Assembly: GCA_900541685.1 (NCBI GenBank)
Contig: UQKM01000016.1
Span: forward strand, 1-53,838
From: an uncultured Collinsella sp.
GTDB taxonomy: Bacteria > Actinomycetota > Coriobacteriia > Coriobacteriales > Coriobacteriaceae
Length of the DNA stretch: 53,838 nt
Direction: 5' to 3'
Below are positions 22,715 through 31,631 of this stretch, in pieces (within the stretch, counting starts at the first letter, position 1; every line of letters begins with the position of its first letter). The notes under the pieces were generated by a model. It searched no databases. It had not been told where the DNA came from and worked only from the letters and a program-made list of their open reading frames with translations. The translations under genes and the position numbers were made by a program.

Positions 22715-24172
22715 ATGGAAGCGGAAAAGAAGGCGTTTAAGATCACCAAGCGCGAAATTGGCTTTGTGCTGGGTATCGTTGTCTTTTTGCTGGTGAAGTT
22801 TCTTCCTTTGGCGGAGCTGAGCTCGACGGTCGAGCTCACGGTCGGTGGCCAGACCTGTCTGGCACTGACGCTCGCCACGGTGGTGTTCTGGGCATGTGGC
22901 GTGGCGCAGCCGGGCTTTGTGGGCCTGCTCTACTGCGCGCTGCTCGTTCTGTTCAAGGTGTGCGTGGACGACACGGGCGCCGCGAGCATCTCGGCGACGG
23001 TCGCCTCTACGTTTAGCTCGTGGACCAAAGCCACCATGTGGCTCGTCATTGGTGCCTACCTCATCGCCAGCGCGGTCAAGGAGTCGGGCCTGGGCGAGCG
23101 CATCGCCTATGCGTTTATGCTCAAGTTCGTGCGCGACGCCAAGTCGCTCATCATCTCGATCTTCGCGCTCACCTTTGTGCTGTCGCTGCTGATCCCGCAT
23201 CCGTTCCCCCGCGCCTTCCTCATCCTCGCCGTCGTCTCGGTCATCGCCGAGTCCGCCGGCTACGGTGACGACGACAAGGGTAAGCTCGGCTTCCTCGTGT
23301 TTGCCGCTGCTGCCCCGGGCTCCATGTTCTTCCTGACGGGCGACTCCACACTCAACCCGCTCGTTGCGCAGTACAGCGCCGAGGCCGGCGGCATGAGCCC
23401 GTCCTTTGTCGACTGGTTCCTGTACATGAGCGTGCCTATGCTGGTCGCGCTGCTGTGCACCCTGTTCTTGGGCCTCTTCCTCTTTAAGCCCAGCAAGGAG
23501 CTCGTCTACGATCGCGAGCAGATCGTGGCCAAGCAGGCCGCGCTCGGCAAGCTCTCCGTCAAGGAGATCCGCACCATCGTGTGGCTTGTCATCGCCATCG
23601 CGCTGTGGCTCACCGTCTCGGGCGACTATATCGGCTGGGTCACCCTGGCCATTGGCGTCGCACTCGCCATGCCCATCATCGGCGAGGTCCTCACTCCTGC
23701 CAGCTGGAACGCTGTCGACATCAAGTCCCTCATGTTCCTGACGGCCGCCATGGCCGTGGGTTCCGTGGGCGGCGCCACCGGCATGAACGCCTGGATCGCC
23801 GACGTCGTGCTTCCCAGCTCCGTGCCCGAGAACATCTTCCTGTTCGCCCTGCTCGTCGCCGCGCTCTCCATGATCATCCACATGTTCATGGGCTCGGTCA
23901 TGGCCGTGCTCGGAGTGTGCGTGCCGGCGTTCATCAGCTTCGCGGCCGGCTCCAGCGTAAGCCCGCTTGCCGTGGCGCTCATCGTCTTCACGTCCATCAA
24001 CATCCACTACATCCTGCCGTTCCACAACCTGCCGATCCTTATCGGCGAGGGCAAGGACGCCGGCGGCTACACCTCCAAAGAGGCCATGCGCATGGGCATT
24101 CCCCTCACCGCGGTCGTCTTTATCGTCGTGCTGGTCGAGGCCGCCTGGTTCCACCTCTTTGGCCTGATGTAA
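22715..24172 (+). CDS. DASS/SLC13-family anion:sodium symporter
   Basis: A 485-residue membrane transporter with about eleven to twelve hydrophobic segments. FFLTGDSTLNPLV and FTSINIHYILPFHNLPILIG correspond to the two Ser-Asn-Thr-like substrate/sodium motifs of the family (the first as TGDSTLNP, atypical). Known substrates are dicarboxylates, sulfate and aromatic acids. Start 22715 follows AAAGGTGGGGAG. It is 97 bases upstream of the UbiD decarboxylase, so the natural reading is import of an aromatic or unsaturated acid to be decarboxylated, or exchange with product. Substrate is an inference from context. Confidence 0.82.
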   Translation: MEAEKKAFKITKREIGFVLGIVVFLLVKFLPLAELSSTVELTVGGQTCLALTLATVVFWACGVAQPGFVGLLYCALLVLFKVCVDDTGAASISATVASTFSSWTKATMWLVIGAYLIASAVKESGLGERIAYAFMLKFVRDAKSLIISIFALTFVLSLLIPHPFPRAFLILAVVSVIAESAGYGDDDKGKLGFLVFAAAAPGSMFFLTGDSTLNPLVAQYSAEAGGMSPSFVDWFLYMSVPMLVALLCTLFLGLFLFKPSKELVYDREQIVAKQAALGKLSVKEIRTIVWLVIAIALWLTVSGDYIGWVTLAIGVALAMPIIGEVLTPASWNAVDIKSLMFLTAAMAVGSVGGATGMNAWIADVVLPSSVPENIFLFALLVAALSMIIHMFMGSVMAVLGVCVPAFISFAAGSSVSPLAVALIVFTSINIHYILPFHNLPILIGEGKDAGGYTSKEAMRMGIPLTAVVFIVVLVEAAWFHLFGLM

Positions 24173-24269
24173 GCGGCCGAGCGCTCCATCTATGGGCGCC
24201 ATGGCCCCACTACGTTCCCCAGTCCGGCGGCACTCCCGCCGCCGGGCACTCTCCCGAAAGGAGCACGCT

Positions 24270-25757
24270 ATGTCCACTACCGATGCTTCCCAGATCCACG
24301 ACCTGCGCTCCGCGCTCGACTTTTTGCGCAAGATGCCGGGCCAGCTGCTCGAGACCGACACCCAGGTCGATCCCGATGCCGAGGTCTCGGGCGTCTATCG
24401 CCACGTCGGTGCCGGCGGCACCGTTATGCGTCCGACCAAAGAGGGTCCGGCGATGGTCTTCAACAACGTCAAGGGCTTTGACGACGCCAAGGTCTGCATC
24501 GGCATGCTTGCCAGCCGCAAGCGCGTTGCCGCCCTGCTCGACCTGGATGAGGAGCACCTGGGCCTCGAGATCGGTAAGCGCTTCGAGAACCTGATCGCGC
24601 CCGAGCAGATCGCCGAGGGCAAGCATGTCGACTGCCAGGAGGTCGTGTACAAGGCGACCGACGAGGGCTTTGACCTGCGCAAGATCGTCCCCGCTCCCAC
24701 CAACACGCCCGTCGACGGCGGCCCCTACATCACCATGGGCCTCGCCTACGGCACGAGCCCCGACGGCTCCCAGTCCGACGTGACCATCCACCGCTTCTCC
24801 TGCGTCGACAAGGACAAGCTCGCCATGTGGATCACTCCGGGTAGCCGTCACCTGGGCGCGTTCTTTGACGAGTACTGCCAGCGCGGCGAGGACATGCCCA
24901 TCTCCATCTCCATCGGCCTGGACCCCGCCGTGTACATGTGCTGTGGCTTCGAGGCGCCCACCACGCCGCTCGGCTTTAACGAGCTGCAGATCGCCGGCGC
25001 CCTGCGCGGCCACGCCGTCGAGCTTGCCGACTGCGTCACCGTTCCGCAGAAGTGCATTGCCAATGCCGAGTACGTGCTCGAGGGCTACCTCATGCACGAC
25101 GAGACCATCAACGAGGACGTCAACGGCCACGGCTACGCCATGCCCGAGTTCCCCGGTTACACCGGTGGCGCCAAGGTCTGCCCGGTGATCAAGATCACCG
25201 CCGTTACCACGCGCGTCAACCCCATTATGGAGAGCTGCATCGGTCCTTCGCACGAGCACGTGTCCATGGCCGGTATCCCCACCGAGGCCTCCATCTACAA
25301 GATGGTCGAGACCGCCATCCCGGGCCGTCTGCTCAACGTCCACGCCGCTCCCTGCGGCGGCGGCAAGTTCGTTGCTATCATGCAGTTCAAGAAGTCGAGC
25401 AAAAATGACGAGGGCCGTCAGCGCAACGCCGCCATGCTCGCCTTCTCGGCGTTCTCCGAGCTCAAGCACGTCATCCTTGTTGACGAGGATGTCGATATCT
25501 TCGATATGAGCGACGTGATGTGGGCCATGACCACGCGCTTCCAGGCCGACGTGGACCTCATCACCATCCCCGGTTGCCACTGCCACGTGCTCGATCCGTC
25601 CAACGACCCCGCGTTCGACCCCACGATCCGCGAGCACGGCATCGCCTGCAAGGCCATCTTCGACTGCACGGTCCCGTTCGACCTCAAGAAGAACTTCATC
25701 CGCTCGCAGTTCATGGAGATCGACCGTGACAAGTGGGCCGCGGAGCTCGCTTTCTAG
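24270..25757 (+). CDS. UbiD-family (LpdC-like) prFMN-dependent decarboxylase
   Basis: A 495-residue cytoplasmic decarboxylase; length and features resemble gallate/hydroxyarylate decarboxylases (LpdC type). Recognisable UbiD elements include VTIHRFSCVD, FNELQIAGALRG, NAEYVLEGYL with the conserved Glu, DETINE, and MESCIGPSHEHV. Such enzymes need prenylated FMN made by UbiX, encoded 37 bases downstream. Start 24270 follows GAAAGGAGCACGCT. Likely reaction: non-oxidative removal of CO2 from a hydroxybenzoate-like acid imported by the DASS protein. The precise acid cannot be read from the sequence, and unsaturated aliphatic acids remain possible. Confidence 0.87.
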   Translation: MSTTDASQIHDLRSALDFLRKMPGQLLETDTQVDPDAEVSGVYRHVGAGGTVMRPTKEGPAMVFNNVKGFDDAKVCIGMLASRKRVAALLDLDEEHLGLEIGKRFENLIAPEQIAEGKHVDCQEVVYKATDEGFDLRKIVPAPTNTPVDGGPYITMGLAYGTSPDGSQSDVTIHRFSCVDKDKLAMWITPGSRHLGAFFDEYCQRGEDMPISISIGLDPAVYMCCGFEAPTTPLGFNELQIAGALRGHAVELADCVTVPQKCIANAEYVLEGYLMHDETINEDVNGHGYAMPEFPGYTGGAKVCPVIKITAVTTRVNPIMESCIGPSHEHVSMAGIPTEASIYKMVETAIPGRLLNVHAAPCGGGKFVAIMQFKKSSKNDEGRQRNAAMLAFSAFSELKHVILVDEDVDIFDMSDVMWAMTTRFQADVDLITIPGCHCHVLDPSNDPAFDPTIREHGIACKAIFDCTVPFDLKKNFIRSQFMEIDRDKWAAELAF

Positions 25758-25794
25758 TAAGTAACCCTGCCGAGTAACTAAGTAAGGAGTTGTC

Positions 25795-26373
25795 ATGCCT
25801 GAGTCTTCTGTCCGTCCCCGTCGCATTGTCGTTGGCGTATCTGGTGCCAGTGGCGCTGCGCTGGGCCTCGAGTGTCTCAAATGCCTGCGCCAGGCCGGCG
25901 CCGAATCGGCGCTTGTCGTCACGCGCGGGGGAGAGATCACCATCGAGCAGGAGCTCGGCATGACGCTCGACGAGTTTGCCACGCATGCCGATGTGGTCTA
26001 CGACAACAAGAACATCGGCGCCGCCATTGCAAGCGGCACCTATCCGGTCGATGGCATGATCGTGGCGCCCTGCTCCATGAAGACGCTTGCCGGCATCGCG
26101 AGTGGTTACAGCGAAAACCTGTTGCTGCGTGCGGCCGACGTGCAGATGAAAGAGCAACGCCGCCTGGTACTCATGGTGCGCGAGACGCCCTTCAGTGCGA
26201 TCCATGTCGACAACATGGCGCGCCTGGCGCGTGTGCCGGGTGTCATGCTCATGCCGCCCATGCTCACGTTTTACAACGGCCCCGCAACGCTCGACGATGC
26301 GGTGCATCACATCGCCGCCAAGGCGCTCGAGGCCGTCGGCGTGTCATGTGCAAACTATAAGCGCTGGTCATAG
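25795..26373 (+). CDS. ubiX: UbiX-type flavin prenyltransferase
   Basis: A 192-residue flavoprotein that attaches a dimethylallyl group to FMN to make prFMN. SGASGA (16-21), APCSMKTLAGIASG (91-104) and RETPFS (129-134) are the flavin and prenyl-phosphate contacts of the family. It directly follows the UbiD gene (LpdB/UbiX position) after AAGGAGTTGTC. In L. plantarum-like lpd systems the B, C and D functions are separate; here the D function appears to be the fusion protein upstream. The dimethylallyl donor is DMAP or DMAPP depending on the enzyme. Confidence 0.92.
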   Translation: MPESSVRPRRIVVGVSGASGAALGLECLKCLRQAGAESALVVTRGGEITIEQELGMTLDEFATHADVVYDNKNIGAAIASGTYPVDGMIVAPCSMKTLAGIASGYSENLLLRAADVQMKEQRRLVLMVRETPFSAIHVDNMARLARVPGVMLMPPMLTFYNGPATLDDAVHHIAAKALEAVGVSCANYKRWS

Positions 26374-26405
26374 ATGTCTTTAGGGTAGGATACGAGTAGT
26401 GTTTG

Positions 26406-26437
26406 AGCCCGCTGCCCCTGTGGGCGGCGGGCTTTGG
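26406..26437 (+). terminator. Terminator after ubiX
   Basis: AGCCCGCTGCC pairs with GGCGGCGGGCT (26423-26433), then a short T run. Separates ubiX from the MerR gene, which starts 17 bases later; read-through is possible. Confidence 0.65.
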
Positions 26438-26453
26438 TGTGTCGGGAGGACCC

Positions 26454-27323
26454 ATGCAGACAGGCATGTATGCGATTAGCGAGATGGCGAGTTTGTTTAA
26501 CGTTTCGCGCCAAACGCTCATCTACTACGACAAGATCGGCCTGTTTAAGCCCGCCGTGGTTAACGAAAAAGGCTACCGTTTCTATTCGCCCACGCAGATC
26601 CCGCTCATGCGTCTGATCTGCATGCTGCGCGACCTAGGGCTCGAACTCGACGAGATTGACCGCCTGACCTCGACGTTCGACATTGGCGAGATGACCGATC
26701 ACCTGCGCTCGCGGGTTCAGGCGCTCGACAAGCAGATTGCCGGGCTCAAGGCTGAGCGCGCGAGTGTGCAGGAGCGCCTGAGCTTTTACGACGAGGCGGT
26801 TTACTGGCGCGAGCGCGAGGGCAAGCCGGAGCTCAAGCAATTCGAGCGTCGCTACGTGGTCTTTGAGGAGTTTCCGGGCGATATAGAGCGCGGCCGCTCG
26901 ATGCTTCACCCTACGCTCATGCGGGCAATCCTGCGCATGCGTACGTTGACGGGCACGCGCCCCATGCGCGGTTGGGGCGCCATGCTGCGTCGCGAGGCGC
27001 TGCATTCCGACGATCCCATCGCCGGCGCTGGCTCCTTTGCCGTGCTTCCGCGCGGTGCCGAGGAGCTGCTGCCGAGCGACGCTGCCGAGCTGGCAGAGAT
27101 CGGCATCGAAGTGCTGCCCGAGGGCACATACCTGTGCATGAGCCGCTGGGGCATGCCGTACGAGCCCGAAGGCATCCGCGCCATCGTGGCCTGCATGGAC
27201 GAGCACGCGCTCCGGCCCGTTGGCAACGCCTTCGACTTTTGCTACCTCGATACCACGAGCTACGACGAGTCCCACCAAGAGGACTTCTGCTGCATCCAAA
27301 TCCCCGTCGCCCTCCAGATGTGA
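26454..27323 (+). CDS. MerR-family transcriptional regulator with C-terminal effector domain
   Basis: A 289-residue regulator. The N-terminal MerR helix-turn-helix (ISEMASLFNVSRQTLIYYDK, residues 7-26) and GLFKP...KGYRFYSPTQIPLM wing are followed by a dimerisation helix (about 85-125) and a GyrI/BmrR-like ligand domain. Start 26454 follows GGGAGGACCC. It ends the UbiD/UbiX block on the same strand and may control it in response to an aromatic or lipophilic ligand, but its target promoter is not evident. The gene's stop codon is embedded in a degenerate GTGACAAGG hairpin. Confidence 0.85.
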   Translation: MQTGMYAISEMASLFNVSRQTLIYYDKIGLFKPAVVNEKGYRFYSPTQIPLMRLICMLRDLGLELDEIDRLTSTFDIGEMTDHLRSRVQALDKQIAGLKAERASVQERLSFYDEAVYWREREGKPELKQFERRYVVFEEFPGDIERGRSMLHPTLMRAILRMRTLTGTRPMRGWGAMLRREALHSDDPIAGAGSFAVLPRGAEELLPSDAAELAEIGIEVLPEGTYLCMSRWGMPYEPEGIRAIVACMDEHALRPVGNAFDFCYLDTTSYDESHQEDFCCIQIPVALQM

Positions 27324-27368
27324 CAAGGGGACTGCTCCTTCGTCGCATTCGTGGTGTGGCTGCTGCCC

Positions 27369-27435
27369 AAACCGTCACAACATTTGATGAAAATCTCGAA
27401 AACGAGGAAAAGCGTCGAATGTTGTGACGCTTTTC
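27369..27435. repeat. CCGTCACAA nested hairpin repeat, copy 2
   Basis: AACCGTCACAACAT pairs with ATGTTGTGACG, enclosing CTCG/CGAG. Differs from copy 1 (22499-22565) at a handful of positions. Follows the MerR gene and could be its terminator. Confidence 0.75.
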
Positions 27436-27518
27436 CTGTCTGTGCCGGCGAGCTCCCGTGTCATCTGGGGGTATAAGGCTAGCAAGTGTTTATTTGCGAG
27501 GCCAAGGGGGCGCCCCGT

Positions 27519-28388
27519 ATGGATATCGATAACTTTGAATGGTGGTATAGCGAGGGCGAGGCTCCGGACGAGGAGTGGGACGAGCCCGCGCCGCGTGACG
27601 TGTCGAGCGACGAGGACGAGACCGGCAGCGATGCTGCTGTCGAGCCTGACGCCGCCTCCGATGCCGCCGAGCCTCTGACCTTTGAGCAGGCTTGGGCCCA
27701 GGCTGAGGCCGACGAGGCAAAGGCCGATGCCACGGCCACACTGGGTGAGCCAGCCGACATGTCCATCTCGCCGGCAAAGACCCCGCAGCCGCGTCACACT
27801 ATCGATCCCGACAGCACGGCATCCTTCAGCATTCTCGACGTGCCCTCGCAGGGTGCCCAGGCGCCTGCGCCCACGCATCGCCCCGATCTGGCTCGCGAGG
27901 AAGATGCGGGACGTCGCTCTCCGCTTGGCCCCATCCTTATCGCCTTTATGGCCGGCGTTATCGCATGCTCGGTAATTGGAAACGTCTGGAGCCATGTTGA
28001 ACAACAGCGCAAAGACGCCGCCAAGGTCGAGATGTCTGTCGAGCAATCGCTCAGCCGCACGCGCTCGGTGCATGTATCGGTCGAGGTCAAGGACGGCGCG
28101 ACGTGGGACACCGCGCGCGGCGACAGCCAGATGCTCGTCCATATCGTGGGTCGCACGCTCAAGGGGCAAGCGATCGACGAGTACCAATACGTCAATTCCG
28201 AAGGTGACGGCATCGAGCTCAAGCCCGGCGACTACGAGCTCACGGTCGATGAGCCGCCCGTCGCCACCGACGGCACGTGTTACCGTGCCTCAAAGCGCAT
28301 GGTTCCGGTGAGTTTTAATTCACAGGCGCCCGATACGGTCGATAGCACGCCGCAGGGCGGGTTTGACCTTTACGCTATTGCTCAATAA
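27519..28388 (+). CDS. Membrane-anchored hypothetical protein
   Basis: A 289-residue protein of unknown function. Residues 1-135 are strongly acidic and Pro/Ala/Asp-rich (likely disordered, cytoplasmic); one hydrophobic helix at about 137-157 (PILIAFMAGVIACSVIGNVW) follows a basic RR; residues 160-289 form an outside domain with beta-type sequence including DGATWDTARGD and LKPGDYELTVDEPPV, which recalls an immunoglobulin-like or carboxypeptidase-regulatory fold. Start 27519 follows AAGGGGG; GTG 27486 would add eleven residues. No neighbour gives a role. Confidence 0.72.
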   Translation: MDIDNFEWWYSEGEAPDEEWDEPAPRDVSSDEDETGSDAAVEPDAASDAAEPLTFEQAWAQAEADEAKADATATLGEPADMSISPAKTPQPRHTIDPDSTASFSILDVPSQGAQAPAPTHRPDLAREEDAGRRSPLGPILIAFMAGVIACSVIGNVWSHVEQQRKDAAKVEMSVEQSLSRTRSVHVSVEVKDGATWDTARGDSQMLVHIVGRTLKGQAIDEYQYVNSEGDGIELKPGDYELTVDEPPVATDGTCYRASKRMVPVSFNSQAPDTVDSTPQGGFDLYAIAQ

Positions 28389-28467
28389 CTGCACCTGTCG
28401 CTCAACCCCGCCGCCAAGAGTGGGACAATAGCCCTCGACACTGTTGTTGACTTTTGGAGGAAGTAGC

Positions 28468-29361
28468 ATGTCCACCGTCACTACCATCAAGCGCGGTGGC
28501 CTCACCGCGGCCATCGATTCCATGGGCGCCCAGCTCACGAGCCTTGCCCTCAACGGCAATGAGTATCTGTGGCAGGGCGACCCGGCCTTTTGGGGCAAGC
28601 ATGCGCCCATCCTGTTCCCCATCGTGGGATCGCTGCGCAACAACACGGCGACGTCTGCGGCCGGCACCTGCGAGATGGCTCGCCACGGCATCGCGCGTAT
28701 CGTGGAGCACAAGATCGTCGAGGTATCGGAGGATGGTTCGTCCGTTACCTACGAGCTCACCGACACGCCCGAGTCGCTCAAGGCGTTCCCGTTCCACTTT
28801 AAGCTCAACATGACCTATGCCCTGACCGGCGACGCCACCCTCACGCAGACCTTTGCCGTCACCAACACCGGCGACGTGGGCCTGCCGTTCTCGGTGGGCG
28901 GCCACCCCGCATTTAACGTACCGGCTCCCGGTGCCGAGGACGAGGCGTTCGAGGATTACGAGTTGGCGTTTACCGGGGCTTGGACTAACGAGGCCCCCGT
29001 CATTACGCCCGACGGTCTTATGACGTTCGAGGGTAGCTACAAGGCTCCCGATAACTCGGACGTGCTGCCCATCACGCACCGCAGCTTCGATAACGATGCC
29101 ATCATGTTCACCGATACCCCAGGCTCCACGCTCACGCTGCGCGGTCGCAAGTCGGGCCACGGCGTCAAGATCGACTTTGAGGGCTTTAAGTACATCGGCG
29201 TGTGGTCTGCCGCCAACGACGCTCCGTTTGTGGCGCTCGAGCCCTGGACCGGCCACACCACCATGGACACCGAGGACGACGTCTTTGAGCACAAGGTCAA
29301 CACCATCGTCTTGGCCCCCGGAGCCACCGACAAGCGCTCCTTTAGCGTCACCCTGCTCTAA
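28468..29361 (+). CDS. Aldose 1-epimerase / LacX-like galactose mutarotase family protein
   Basis: A 297-residue galactose-mutarotase-superfamily enzyme that interconverts sugar anomers. GAQLTSLALNGNEYLWQGDP, PILFPIVGSLRNN and GGHPAFNVP (with the catalytic-type His) match the LacX/YeaD-like group more than classic GalM. Start 28468 follows GGAGGAAGTAGC. No galactose or lactose genes are nearby, so the sugar is undefined. The 3' end is followed directly by a hairpin repeat and a terminator. Confidence 0.85.
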   Translation: MSTVTTIKRGGLTAAIDSMGAQLTSLALNGNEYLWQGDPAFWGKHAPILFPIVGSLRNNTATSAAGTCEMARHGIARIVEHKIVEVSEDGSSVTYELTDTPESLKAFPFHFKLNMTYALTGDATLTQTFAVTNTGDVGLPFSVGGHPAFNVPAPGAEDEAFEDYELAFTGAWTNEAPVITPDGLMTFEGSYKAPDNSDVLPITHRSFDNDAIMFTDTPGSTLTLRGRKSGHGVKIDFEGFKYIGVWSAANDAPFVALEPWTGHTTMDTEDDVFEHKVNTIVLAPGATDKRSFSVTLL

Positions 29362-29393
29362 ATGTGACAAAGGGACAGTCACTTTGTCACATT
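29361..29393. repeat. GTGACAAAGGG-type hairpin repeat
   Basis: AATGTGACAAAG and CTTTGTCACATT, 12 pairs, starting on the last base of the epimerase stop codon. Confidence 0.75.
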
Positions 29394-29403
29394 CTGCAGC
29401 GAT

Positions 29404-29437
29404 AAGCCTCCTGCCACTCCCGGCAGGGGGCTTTTCT
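29404..29437 (+). terminator. Terminator after the epimerase gene
   Basis: AAGCCTCCTGCC (29404-29415) pairs with GGCAGGGGGCTT (29422-29433), followed by TTCT. Confidence 0.8.
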
Positions 29438-29524
29438 AGGTTAATCTTCTGCGAACGCCCCATCGGTGCCGCTGCTATACTATCCTGTTTTGCTGTTGAT
29501 TAAACAATATAGGAAAGGCATCAG

Positions 29525-30451
29525 ATGAAACCTCGACTACAGCGCGACGCGCAGACCCAGCCGGTGTGCAGTCGTCGCATCTTCCTGGGTAGCGCCCTCG
29601 CTGCGAGCGCTTCCGTCGTCGCCGGCGCGCTTGCCGGCTGCCAGCGCCCGTCCACGCTCAAAGTGGTCCAGCCCACCACGGGCGGCGGTCGCGACGACCT
29701 GTCCGATTCCGTGATCGGCAAGGACAAGATCCGTATCGGCATGGAGGCGGCCTACGCCCCATACAACTGGCAGGTCTCCGAGGCCAGCGAGTACACCATC
29801 CCCATCGACAACGTGCAGGGCGCTTATGCCGATGGCTACGATGTTCAGATCGCAAAGATCCTCTGCAAGGCCCTCGGCGGCGAGCCCGTTGCCGTCAAAC
29901 AGAGCTTCTCGGGTCTCATCGATTCGCTCAACAACGGCCAGATCGACCTCATCATCGCCGGCATGAGCGCCACGCCCGAGCGCGAGGAGTCCGTCGGCTT
30001 TTCCGATCCGTACTTCATTGGCTACTTTGGTCTGTTCGTAAAAGAGGGCTCGCCCTACCAGAATGCGACCAAGCTCAGCGACTTTAGCGGCGCTACGGTC
30101 CTCGGCCAAAAGGACACCATGCTCGATACCGTCATCGACGAGATTCCGGGCGTTGTGCACAAGAACCCGGTCGACTCCGTCCCCACGGTATTTTCGAACC
30201 TGCTGCAGGGCACCTGCGACGCCGTGACCTACAACACCGAGAACGAGAAGGGCTATATGGCCCAAAACCCGGGCATCGTCCCCATTCATTTTGCCGAGGG
30301 CGAGGGCTTTAAGCAGGAGGTCGCGGCAAACGTCGGCTGCCGCAAGGGTTCGGACAAGCTCCTTAAGCTCATCGACAAGACGCTTAAGGGCATTAGCCAA
30401 GAGGAGCGCGACCAAATGTGGGACGCGTGCCTCGACCGTCAGCCGGCATAG
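29525..30451 (+). CDS. Amino-acid ABC transporter substrate-binding lipoprotein
   Basis: A 308-residue extracytoplasmic receptor of the SBP_bac_3 type. The leader has twin arginines (SRRIFLGSALA, residues 16-26) and a lipobox LAGC ending at Cys39, so it is probably exported by Tat and lipid-anchored. IRIGMEAAYAPYNWQV, GYDVQIAKILCKAL, IDLIIAGMSATPEREESVGFSDPY are classical polar-amino-acid-binding elements. Permease and ATPase follow at 9 and 22 bases, forming one operon. Confidence 0.92.
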   Translation: MKPRLQRDAQTQPVCSRRIFLGSALAASASVVAGALAGCQRPSTLKVVQPTTGGGRDDLSDSVIGKDKIRIGMEAAYAPYNWQVSEASEYTIPIDNVQGAYADGYDVQIAKILCKALGGEPVAVKQSFSGLIDSLNNGQIDLIIAGMSATPEREESVGFSDPYFIGYFGLFVKEGSPYQNATKLSDFSGATVLGQKDTMLDTVIDEIPGVVHKNPVDSVPTVFSNLLQGTCDAVTYNTENEKGYMAQNPGIVPIHFAEGEGFKQEVAANVGCRKGSDKLLKLIDKTLKGISQEERDQMWDACLDRQPA

Positions 30452-30460
30452 GGAGGCAGC

Positions 30461-31609
30461 ATGAAAACCATCAATCGTCTGGCCTCCTTTATCAAGGCCG
30501 ACCACCGTTATGTGTACCTGGGCACGAGCGTTATCGCGGCGCTCGGCCTGGCGTTTAGCCAGCGCAACCCCACGCCGCTGAGCTTCTTGGCCCCCACCGG
30601 TGTCTTCCAGGATTGCCTTTGGGCAATCCTTTGGGCCTGGCTCGTCGTGTCGGCGGCGGCGCTGGTCACCAAGCTCATGCACTGGAACGACTATCGCGAA
30701 AAGTCGCCGTTCGCATCCGAGCGTTTCCGCCGCGGCGCGCGCCTGGGCAGCTATGTCGTGGTCGCCATCACGGCGATCTTTTTCGTGGACCGCTGCGTCA
30801 TGTCGTTTATCGACCTGGTGCAGGTGAGCATTGTCTCGGACTCCAACCCCAGCGACTTTTTGTCGAGCCTGGTCTACATGACCTACAAGAGCGGGGGCTT
30901 CTTCATTCGCGGTATCGAGATCACCATCGCGCTTGCCACCTTCGGCACCGTCATCGCATTCTTCTTGGCGCTGCTCTTTGTGTTCTTGCGCACCCAGACC
31001 TTCGATCGCGTCGACAACGACCTGGTGCGCTTCTTTAAGAGCATCGGCCGCGGCTTTACGACCGTCTACTCCACCATCGTGCGCGGCACGCCCATGATGG
31101 TCCAGGGCCTGCTCATCTATTACGCGGGCTTCACCGTTTTGCGCGGCATGGGCTTCGAGACTGCCCAGGCCAACCAGATCTGGAGTACCTTTACCGCTGG
31201 CCTCGTGACCATCTCGCTCAACTCTACTGCCTACATGATGGAGGTCCTGCGCGGCGGCATCGAGTCGATCGATCCCGGTCAGGCCGAGGCGGCGCGCTCG
31301 CTGGGTCTGTCGCAGTGGCAGGCCATGCGCAAAGTTGTGTTTCCCCAGGGCATTAAAAACGCGATCCCGGCGCTCACCAACGAGCTCATCATCAACATCA
31401 AGGACTCGTCGGTGCTCTCGGTCATCGGCGTGTTTGACCTTATGTACGCTACTACCACGGTCGCCGGCGTGTACTACCGCCAGATGGAGGTCTACTGCGT
31501 GGCGCTCGTGGTCTACCTGATCCTGACGCTCGTGGCGAGCCGCCTGCTCGAGGCCTTTGGCAAAAAACTCGGTGCCGAGGCTCCGGCCACGCTGCCCAGC
31601 TCTAACTAG
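30461..31609 (+). CDS. Amino-acid ABC transporter permease (HisM/GlnP-like)
   Basis: A 382-residue permease, longer than the usual 220. Residues 1-150 add two to three extra hydrophobic segments before the typical HisMQ domain, which includes the loop MMEVLRGGIESIDPGQAEAA and RSLGLSQ that docks on the ATPase. It presumably forms a homodimer, since only one permease gene is present. Polar amino acid is the expected cargo. Confidence 0.9.
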   Translation: MKTINRLASFIKADHRYVYLGTSVIAALGLAFSQRNPTPLSFLAPTGVFQDCLWAILWAWLVVSAAALVTKLMHWNDYREKSPFASERFRRGARLGSYVVVAITAIFFVDRCVMSFIDLVQVSIVSDSNPSDFLSSLVYMTYKSGGFFIRGIEITIALATFGTVIAFFLALLFVFLRTQTFDRVDNDLVRFFKSIGRGFTTVYSTIVRGTPMMVQGLLIYYAGFTVLRGMGFETAQANQIWSTFTAGLVTISLNSTAYMMEVLRGGIESIDPGQAEAARSLGLSQWQAMRKVVFPQGIKNAIPALTNELIINIKDSSVLSVIGVFDLMYATTTVAGVYYRQMEVYCVALVVYLILTLVASRLLEAFGKKLGAEAPATLPSSN

Positions 31610-31631
31610 GCTCAAGACGAGGAGAATCATC

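Noticed and set aside
22583..24361. 592-codon minus-strand open frame opposite the DASS transporter
   Set aside because: Charged shadow of a hydrophobic membrane protein.
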